From the NCBI GenBank assembly GCA_034509495.1, contig CM067503.1, positions 19,653,192 to 19,717,191 on the forward strand: a stretch of 64,000 bases of DNA, written 5' to 3'. The notes below the pieces were generated by a model. The model was given only the letters and a program-made list of their open reading frames with translations, ran no database searches and was not told where the DNA came from. This document shows, one piece after another, positions 55,386-64,000 of this stretch (position 1 is its first letter; the number at the start of each line of letters is the position of its first letter). Source of the stretch: Acestrorhynchus altus (Eukaryota; Chordata; Actinopteri; Characiformes; Acestrorhynchidae). The position numbers were made by a program, and so were the translations under genes.

Positions 55386-57164
55386 TTAGTATAACTGCAA
55401 AGATATGTCTGGTTGAACTATTTGCACAGTAATTGAATATATATCTAATAAGAGCAATATACTGGCCTTGTCTCAGGTTCGTGTATTGAGTTCATTTTTT
55501 GTTTTGCTCTAAAGATGAGTGCATTTTGATGCTATATTTGATTGTAATGTATTCTGACTTTTAGGCTCAGTGCAGCTGAGTTGTCACCTGCAGGTGCATT
55601 TTTACACCACTGGTCTATTCCATTTTCTGTATCGATTTTGTGACACAGGGTTGGAGTGTGTATTATAGTTTTCTTTTGATAGCTGCCTGCTCATTGGCTT
55701 CACTGGCCTGGGTTACAGAGTCTGGAGTCACATTGAAAAACCCAATCATAAATTGTAGTCCCGGTAAAATGCAGTTACAGGGCACTCACTGACCTGCACT
55801 GCCCCCAGCTACATGTGTAATGGTTTTTACTTTACAAGATAAGAGCTTGTGTGGGGTCTCCATGGTTATGCTCAGCCTTTAATAATCATCTAGATAACTG
55901 TAAGGGTTCTGCGTGAGATTTTATGAATGTCAGATATCAACAATGGATGCAGCTTTAGAGATGTGGTGGCAGAATCAGAGGTGTTAGGTCTACTACTATT
56001 AGAACAGAAGAACCTTCAGTGAAAGAAAGATTCTGTTCAGTCATTTTGTTGCATTTCTTTTGGTCAATTTATTATGATGTGTCATAAAATGGAGATACAC
56101 GTTACAGTTGGACAGTCAGATATACATAGTTATATATTATAATGTAAACTAAAAAAATGATAACTAGTTATTCTTTTGAAATAATTAAATGAACATATGT
56201 AATACATGAGAAATATATGCACTGTGTATAATATGAGACACCAGTTGTATTAGCATCTTACACAGATAGCAACTTGATGAGATGTTAGGACTGGGCGATA
56301 TACTGATATTTATATCGCTATCAGGATACTATCAGCACAATATTGGCTGAAGTTATGTTGTTGATTTTGAGTTTTACAGTTTTTAAACTCACTCTGCTCG
56401 GCCCTCTGCTCTCAGCTCCTTCTCTTCATCCCTATTTGCACTCTCATGTACACAATATAGAGGGGGAATATGACTTTGTGTGTATAAAGAAATGAAGATC
56501 AAATTTCAATATGTTTAAATATAGTACAAAAGAAGATTTAATGGGGTGTCCCAATTTTTTTAACTTCATATATCATATTGTATATCATATGTATCGCCAT
56601 GTATCTAGCTGTTAAACTCCGATATAACATAGTTATACATTTTTACTCAGATTAGATTAGCTATGTCTCCGATTAGTTAATTATCTTTTACACCAGTTAC
56701 AAACTGTATAATATTATTGCTAATTTACCATTACTGGTAATAATTCTCCAAGCAGATGTTTGTATATTTAAGATGAAGCTTGTAGTGCCCAGCATTTTTG
56801 AAAACAGCATCTGAAATGTACTTTTCACAAGTGTTTTGTGCTTTTGGTTAAATTTGCCCAAAAACTATTTTTTAAAATTATATTATTTTAAACAACTAAG
56901 ATTGAAACAGAGAGGATATCTGGTTTAATCCATATATAAAGCCTCATGGGAAATGCAGTTTGTGCAGTCAGCATCCTTCATGTGGCAGCTGCTCTTTTCT
57001 AAAGAGCAGGTGCTTTACAGCAGGGGTGTAATGGTATTTCTTCCAAGACATCACAGAATAGACGCCATGGTTTGGCTATTGACAGGGAACCCATTTAATG
57101 CAGAAGCAAATTTCACAAGCATAAGTTACATCATAAAATTGTAATGCTGCCCTTGAGTCATGCA

Positions 57165-57166
<2 letters not shown>

Positions 57167-57213
<47 letters not shown>
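57167..57213. repeat. AT microsatellite
   Basis: About 23 AT units in atp8a2 intron 1. Confidence 0.9.
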
Positions 57214-57214
<1 letters not shown>

Positions 57215-57974
57215 TGAATTGAATGCACATAAACTTTTTTTTTATGAGGCCTGACTTTCAAAGCTGGGGGTGTGTCAGTAACAAATGTCATAACAGAGGC
57301 TGCTGGTATGGATGTTGCTTCAAGACACATATCTGATGTTGACACTGGGATAAAACATGGCAGAAAATCATTACTCACTGTATATATCGTTTTGTTCAGT
57401 AAGATAAAATAAACGTTTACACATTTTGATTATACCCAAACATAAGTACAGGTTTCTCATAGTGTCTGTTTTCACCCAAACAAAAACCATGTGAGCGCAT
57501 AACTTGTCTTAACTAAACTTGTAAGCAGGAATTTCTAATGACTTGAAGGCAGTATTAGTGGGTAGCGAGTAAAATTTAGATTTGCACAGTAATGTAGGAA
57601 TTTTTGTGGACTTACGAGGACCGTATGTGTGGATGTCTTCACCTTGTACCGAACCGCGAGGTCCAAACTACAGCTTCAACCATGACTTTTGTATGGCTAT
57701 CCTGATTAAAACACATCACTAGTAATGCTATAAAAAGGTGTTGACTAGCTAGTACAGTATTTGTAGCAGCTTTAATTACTTATAAAGCAGGAAAAATATT
57801 TCACATCTCAATTTGTACTTTTATGCCTGTTTTACCCAACTACATTTTGTATGAAATGTATGAATTTGAGTTCCATTGAGGTTGGTTGTAAAAATTTCAT
57901 TTCATCCTTTCATAGGGTACATACAGTGCTGATTTGTGACTGGCATTTCTCTACACTGTGTTTAATTAGAAATC

Positions 57975-58005
<31 letters not shown>

Positions 58006-58099
58006 AGTCTCTGAGTTCTTGGGTTTAACTTGTTAAACTTAAATATAAAGACAGCTATACACATCTGTGCAGACAGCTGCACAAATCTAGATAATAATC

Positions 58100-58286
58100 A
58101 TTTAGCGTGGCTTGGATGCAAGAGAAGCAGCCTTCTGACCAGAAGGTCACCAATTCAAGTCCCTGAACTGACAGGTTGTGACTGAAGTGCCTTTGATCAA
58201 GGAACCTAACCCTCAAACTGCTCCCTGGGTGCCGCAGCAGAGGCTGTCTTCTACTCTGGGTACATGTGCTCACTTTTTAACTGTTG
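58100..58286 (+). mobile_element. tRNA-derived SINE, family B copy 3
   Basis: Plus strand: GACCAGAAGGTCACCAATTC (B-box side), CTGAAGTGCCTTTGATCAAG, CTCCCTGGGTGCCGCAGCAG, then a truncated GTGCTCACT end that runs into a (GT)n microsatellite. Confidence 0.65.
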
Positions 58287-58287
58287 T

Positions 58288-58344
<57 letters not shown>
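58288..58344. repeat. GT microsatellite at a SINE 3' end
   Basis: About 28 GT units directly after the truncated SINE at 58100-58286. Confidence 0.9.
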
Positions 58345-58347
<3 letters not shown>

Positions 58348-58671
58348 ATGAAAATTATGTTAATGGCAAGATCCAGTGCTATACATACAATTTTTGGTTG
58401 GATATAAGCTGCATATTTCTCAAAAGCCAGCATTTGGTTAAATTTAGCTTTTTCTTAGCACTATGTGTTAACAACTTAAAAGCCATGTTAGAATGTCACA
58501 GTGTGTATTCCATTTTAGTTGGTTTGTGACATTTGGAAGTCACTGAATTTTGGTTACGTACACAACTTGAAACCAACAAAATATAAGCATCAGCTGTTGG
58601 CAGTAGTCTACATCAAATTGACATTGGATGTTGTCCTCACATTGAATGTTGGCCCCCCAGCAGCACACCCT

Positions 58672-58870
58672 GCACTACATATCCAAATATTTGTGGACAT
58701 GCTTTCTAATGAATACATTCAGCTACCTCAGGTTACACCCAATGCTGACACCAATGTCCAAATGCACACACCTGTAGAAAAGAACTGATGGTAGAAAAGG
58801 ACTCGCTGGAGTATATAAGTATGAGCCTACTTACACCATGCCAGGCATAGGCTGGGGGGTATGAAGCTTG
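58672..58870 (+). mobile_element. dispersed nonautonomous DNA repeat (second copy)
   Basis: Starts CATATCCAAATATTTGTGGA, with TAATGAATACATTCAGCTAC and CACCATGCCAGGCATAGGCT. It matches the cdk8-intron copy at 9079 in order and wording. Confidence 0.6.
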
Positions 58871-59539
58871 AAAACTAGGAGACTCTATCTAACCATGGTA
58901 TTCTCATTTTTATATGCTGAATCATCTACGAGTAATCCAAATTCCAACCGAATTAAATCCCTGTTTAAGTGCCAAAGGAGCCTTCCAGTGCATGTTTACT
59001 GCTCTGGCCCAGTGTACACGTTCAACTTGCATGCAGACTCTGATTGATCACCCAGAGGGGGCGGGGCTAATAACACCACTGATCCAGATATTGGGTTACA
59101 GAGGAAAACGAGAAGGGAGGAGCTGTCAAATTTCAGAATAAAAGTCCTGAGACGGGATGAAACTGACACACAGATAAAGCAAAAATAAAGAACTTTTTTT
59201 TTTTTTTAGTTTATTTGGATCACTGATATCAAAATATTATTGTAAATATCATTGTCAGTCTAAAAGTTACAAATAATTAATCATAATCATTGCATTTTCA
59301 ACTCAAAAACACTGCATTCAATGCAGTCAAGTTTCAACAGGATTTCTGAGATATGTGCTATTTAGCCCTTATGAGCCAAAAACGCAAAAAAAAATGTGTA
59401 CGCACGTGTGCATTTTTGATCAAAACATGTTTCAAATAATATCTCAATTCTGTTCATATTTACAACTTAAATGAAGACAAATATGAGGACCTTCGGATCT
59501 CCTAACAAGAACAACACGGGGCATGTGTGACTGTGTCTT

Positions 59540-60160
59540 TAAGAGCGGAGGCTCTTACTCTCTGCGGGAGTCGGTGTAGTTAAGACTGGAGCAGGAGGGG
59601 AGGAGAACATCCGCGAGCGTCGTAAAGCAGCTGCAGGTACACAGATGAGCTGATGACAGGGGGCAGGGGGCTCTAGGTCTGGGTTCCCCGCAGCAGCAGC
59701 AGCAGCAGGTGTACCTGAGAGTGTGTTGGAGAGGCCTGGGGGAGGAGTGAGGCAGGAGAGTGGAGGCGCGCTCCCTCCATCGCTCAGCACCTCCGCGCCA
59801 GCTGGGTAAAAGCGCGCGCACCTTCCATTATTTATCGCGCATGGAAACAAAAATGTCCGTTTGGCGGATCGGTTTACTGACGGAGCGGCGAAGAGGGAGC
59901 CTCTACTAGCTCTGTGTGTGTGTGCGCGTACTTGTAGCGGCGCGCGCGGGGGACGGTGGGGGAGTGGTTTGGAGCTGGACTCGTCTCGAGGAGGAGAATC
60001 CGGGTCCAGAGAGTAGAATTCCGCTCCAGGGTTGCGCTCCGACCACACACACAGCCGCCCGCACCGCCCGGAGCGGAGTACTACTCTCTGGACCTGGATT
60101 TCCTCCAGATTTGTACCAGCCCACCAGTTCCGTTTATCAACACAGTTTACTCACCTGAAT
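59540..60160. promoter_or_regulatory. GC-rich island about 1 kb upstream of atp8a2 exon 2
   Basis: CpG- and GC-rich block with a (CAG)n run near 59690-59708 and no persuasive coding exon. Part of it (60000-60097) is a foldback element. It may be an alternative atp8a2 promoter because exon 2 follows within 1 kb, but no start site or in-phase first exon is visible. Confidence 0.35.
60000..60097. mobile_element. GC-rich foldback element, copy 2
   Basis: Arms 60000-60030 and 60069-60097 pair nearly perfectly (GGTCCAGAGAGTAGAATTCC against its complement). The reverse complement of this copy follows copy 1's right half: CGGCTGTGTGTG, GTCGGAGCG, GGAGCGGAATT and GGACC(C/T)GG in the same order. Confidence 0.55.
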
Positions 60161-60962
60161 CCGTTTATAGGAGTTATTTTATTGATATTTTATTTATGTT
60201 GCTTTATAAACGCATTGCTGTATTTCTGTAGCTTTTATCCGGGATGCGGGAGGCGTTTAAAAGTCGTTCCTTTTTTAAACATTTTCTAATTAATTTTAGG
60301 CTCTGTATTTAACTTGTTTACTTTTTTTATTCATTGACTTCTGTTTTTAACGATAATTGAATAAATATCCACCTTTCTCCTCTCTATAATATAGTATATT
60401 ATTATACATCTTAGTTTCTTTATCATTTACATTTTTTGACTTGAATTTCTGTTTGTTTATTTATTTATTTATTTTTCAGTTTTGATTGATTTGTTCAGCA
60501 TTTTAACAGTTTAAAATGGTTTTAGCTTTGTAATTTGATGGGCTATGTAAATAGTATTTTTATTTATCATAATAATAATAATAATTAATAATAATAATAA
60601 TAGTAATAATAATGAACAACTAAAAGTCATACAAAAACTGGCAGTATTTGTGGTCCTATTGTGTACTAATCAGCAGTTTCTATAGAGGTGGGGGGAGGTG
60701 GTGGGGCGGTTCCTGTGGGTGTTGCATGAGAGAAGTGGTGTTGACAGGGCTTTGGCCTGGAGCCCATTGAAAAAAGGGGAGGGGGTGGGTTTGGGGATGG
60801 AGGCAGGGATGATGGAGAGAAAAGGGGGAGGGGCTTGAGGAGACAGGGCGTGGGTAGTTTCCATAAGTTTGCTGCAGAAGTTGTGACTCTGAACTGTACA
60901 GCGCATCTATGTGTGTCTATCCCTCTGTTCTACACTCTCACACTCACTCTGTCCTCTCCTCT

Positions 60963-60966
<4 letters not shown>

Positions 60967-61021
<55 letters not shown>
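60967..61021 (+). repeat. CT microsatellite forming the atp8a2 exon 2 polypyrimidine tract
   Basis: About 27 CT units ending in CAG, with exon 2 starting at 61024. Confidence 0.9.
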
Positions 61022-61023
<2 letters not shown>

Positions 61024-61168
61024 GACCTGCTTGTTCGTCTGCTGGCTACCGAAAGGCAGACGATGAGATGTCCGGGACCACGTCCCAGACAGAGCCCATC
61101 GACGCTACAGCCCGAACAGTCCTCCTCAACCGGCCTCAGAACACCAAATTCTGTGACAATCATGTCAG
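61024..61168 (+). CDS. atp8a2: atp8a2 coding exon 2
   Basis: Encodes GPACSSAGYRKADDEMSGTT then SQTEPIDATARTVLLNRPQN and TKFCDNHV, ending with AG of a Ser codon at donor GTGAGA. GYRKADDEMS and NRPQNTKFCDNHV are the cytosolic N-terminal signature of P4-ATPases ATP8A1/2; ADDEMS and the location favour ATP8A2. The protein is a phosphatidylserine flippase working with a CDC50 (TMEM30) subunit (family knowledge). The acceptor's polypyrimidine tract is a (CT)n microsatellite. The exon with STAKY and the first membrane segment must lie past the window end; I do not see it up to 64000. Confidence 0.85.
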
Positions 61169-62759
61169 GTGAGACCTTCTGATGCTTTAAACCTCTTTAC
61201 TTAACTTTTTTTTCTGGAACAAGAGCTGCATTGAATGCACTTGATTCAGAAAAGTCCACATGAATAAAATATAAAAATGAATTATATCAGCACCATCAGT
61301 GAGTTGTGCTGATTAGATGTATTTTGTTCATGAGGAAATGATGCAGACATTTGAATAAAGAAAGCACTGTTTTAGTGAATAAAGTTATGCAGAGTCATTA
61401 CATATTGCATAAATGAGCAATGTAGGGGAATGTAGAGAGGTGCAGATTGTTTGTTTTCATTATTAATCTTAAAACATATTATCCCGTAACTTCTGTTAAT
61501 TTTTAAATAATCTGTTAGTGACATTGTCTGGAGAGACCAAATGAAGCTGAAGTGTGTGCAGTATATATGCAGTATTTATTAAAGGTATATGCCAACAACT
61601 GTATGTACTGATTAGTATAAATTACTATATGTGATAATATTTCTCAAATGCAATATAATGTTTTATATACTTCTATAAGCTCAATCCATACCTGGTTTTA
61701 CTCTTTCAGTTTTAATAAATGAAACATGAACCTTTCGGAGTCTGTGTGCTTTTCATAACAAAATCGCTTCTGATGGTTTTGCAGTAATTAGTGGTCTGTT
61801 CTTTTTGTGTTAAATTGTCTTTTTTTGTAGAAGCTCTTTAGATGTAAATGTTCAGAGCGGTGTTGAATTAGAAGTAGTTACAGTGATCGGTAGGCATCAG
61901 GTGACGAAACAAGGTGAGCGAGGTGCTGTCAGTCCAACAGGATTAAATACGTTTTCTTAAATAAGCAAGTTTTCTTACTTTGGATTTGCTTGGAAACCAC
62001 TGTTTTCCACTTTCCTCTTTTCTCATATATTAAAAAAAACTAGTCCACACACAAACAGTTTAAACAGCTGATGCTCAGATAATGTAGGGTTTTACTTTCC
62101 TCATTCCAAACAGGATGTGGGTTGACATGCTGAAGATTGCTGTGTTTAGGGTTTGTGGAAGTAATGGAGTATTTTTAAGAATGAGTGATAATCTGCAGAC
62201 ATGTCTATCTCAGCTGCTCTTTTTATTTCCTTGACATTCTTTCTCTGTCTGTCTGGGTTTGCTTCATTTGTTCGAAGGTCACTCTGTTTGGGATAGGATA
62301 ACTATGTGCCTATGCAGCATAAATTAGTCAGTCGTGAGGAGCCGGCTGAACCTGTTGGAAAGTATTAGTTATGCTACATGCTGCTTCATATGATATTACA
62401 ACAATGATGTCATGTATCTTAACTTGTGTTAGATGACATGTAGTTAACACCATAATCAACGGTTCAAGTCTGACCAACAAATGAGGATTTTTACTAAAGC
62501 AGTTCAGTCTTTATTCACTGGTACATTAAGTGGTTCGTAAGAGATGGTTTTGAAGGTTTGCATAATGATGCATTATGTGCATAATGATGAGTAAAAACAG
62601 CCTATTTTGCAGCCATTGAGACTTTCCTGAGAGAACTCTTGGGTCAAGGTTCATTTGTTATGAGAGCATGATTACGCCACTGAATCTTTCAAAGTCACTA
62701 GAGTGGTTGATCAGGAAAAGTTGTTTCACAGTGCAAGTAGTTTATCTTTAATGTCTTTA

Positions 62760-62830
<71 letters not shown>

Positions 62831-64000
62831 ACGGTGATTTCGCACATTTTCAGGGCAAAGTTTCATTTTGAAACTCACAGGTCATTATTACTGAACTTAG
62901 AAAATGATTAGGAGTCGAAATGATTATGGCATTCTCACATTAGGCCCTGTTATCTTGTGTTCAGTCATCACAATACGGCTTTTTGAATTGAGTTGAAGAA
63001 ATGTGTCCCTACCTGATCTGCGTCACTTGCCTGTTTTGGACTGTGCGTGCACAGAGCTTCATGCAGAACGATCAGCAAATGCAGAGATATTGAACTGAAA
63101 GGGACCATGTGAAAATCTCTGATAATATATTCAGTCATGGTAAATAAACACAGACTGTTTTAACTTTGTGCCTTATTTGGAGTGATTCTGGTTGCTCTGA
63201 AACATGACCCTCTCATATAACTTATAGATTTATTGATTATGCAACACAGCGATGTTCTGTTAATCATGCTGCTCGTGTAAGAAGGTTTTTACAGAGGCCT
63301 CACTGACTTCATGTTCCTGGCATCTAGACTGCTCGCTAACTTTGCCCATGGAACTTGAACATGATGTCAGTATAACTGTGTCTGAGCCCATCACTTTAAG
63401 CAGGCCCAGATAACCAGTGTGATCACCCCAAACCTCGCCTGAGCCGATAATGTGAGCCGTGCTCATTTCACTAGTGATCTGGGCTTTGGGGGGCTTGTTT
63501 GGGCACGGTACACAAGTCACATTTTAACATAATGTAAACAACCAATTTTTCCTGATGAATAGATTAATAGAAATGAGCCATCAAATGATTATTTTGAGAG
63601 CTGTAGCAAAACCTTCAGCTTACATCTACTGAAATAGTCCGCAATGATTTTGAGGTTTGTTTATTGTCAGTATTCTGCAGGAGAGGCTATCCTCTTTTCA
63701 TTTTCAGCTTTTTTACTGACTTTTTTTTTTTCTTGTACAGATGTTTGCTTCCAAAATTTGCTGGTAGTTAATTGAATCCTCTAACAGTAAAATGTTCTCT
63801 GTGCAATTGGCTGCTACACAGATCGATTCACCCCCATGCTTAAAAGAAACTCTATACCCTTATTCCAATACACCTTTGCTCATAACAGTCAAGAATTTAT
63901 ATTTTGACTTTCAAAACTATACCAGGCTTGATTAGGAGCTTGAAATCTTTGAGATGTAGTCTGTTGATTCTTCCATGAAAGTCACATTTGTGCAAGCTTG
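61169..64000 (+). other. start of atp8a2 intron 2
   Basis: Starts with GTGAGA. The sequence to the window end is AT-rich with one GT run and no recognisable further atp8a2 exon. Confidence 0.7.
62762..62827. repeat. GT microsatellite
   Basis: About 32 GT units in atp8a2 intron 2. Confidence 0.9.

Larger units (their letters stand above)
37851..61023 (+). other. atp8a2 intron 1
   Basis: 23 kb between two phase-compatible exons. It holds the LINE, SINEs, Tc1 relics and MITE listed separately, a tRNA relic, a possible exon at 47352-47452 and unique blocks at 49200-49560, 50880-51060 and 54180-54480. Confidence 0.6.

Noticed and set aside
59539..60048. 169-codon minus-strand frame in the GC island
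   Set aside because: Low-complexity Pro/Ser/Ala/Arg translation expected of GC-rich DNA; no domain, and it crosses the foldback element.

Overview
The window is nuclear DNA from a ray-finned fish. Exons are separated by long AT-rich introns with GT-AG borders. CA/GT, GA and AT microsatellites are everywhere, and the dispersed repeats are typical teleost ones: Tc1-like relics, tRNA-derived SINEs, L2-type LINE tails and long-inverted-repeat MITEs. The repeat mix suggests an otophysan (characin, catfish or knifefish type); that is inference only.

Three genes can be read. (1) cdk8, minus strand, is complete: 13 coding exons between 8617 and 25813 join in phase to 463 codons plus stop with no disruption. 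It encodes the Mediator kinase. (2) rnf6, plus strand, starts about 2 kb away head-to-head. Its conserved blocks are readable (N-terminal block, basic middle, C-terminal RING-H2), but the reading frame is broken by about a dozen small indels in exons 3 and 4. (3) atp8a2, plus strand, has a GC-rich promoter and first coding exon at 37.6-37.85 kb, a 23 kb intron, and coding exon 2 at 61024-61168. The rest of this P4-ATPase flippase gene lies beyond the window.

Layout: 1-5.6 kb is repeat-rich DNA with a Tc1 relic. 5.65-5.95 kb is an unassigned promoter-like block with a minus-strand splice donor, placed where synteny would put the wasf3 promoter. 7.4-25.8 kb is cdk8. 25.8-27.9 kb is the GC-rich divergent promoter interval. 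28.4-31.6 kb is rnf6. 31.6-37.4 kb is intergenic, with MITEs, AT tracts and a 0.9 kb triplet-repeat tract. 37.5-64 kb is atp8a2 exon 1, its repeat-filled intron 1, a second GC-rich block at 59.5-60.1 kb, exon 2 and the start of intron 2.

The trio matches human 13q12 (ATP8A2, RNF6, CDK8), but atp8a2 points the opposite way relative to rnf6 and shisa2 is not seen between them. The genes are not a functional pathway; they are a conserved neighbourhood. I found no new multigene system. The items most worth a second look are the disrupted rnf6 frame, two copies of a GC-rich foldback element in GC-rich promoter-like regions, and the possible wasf3 first exon.
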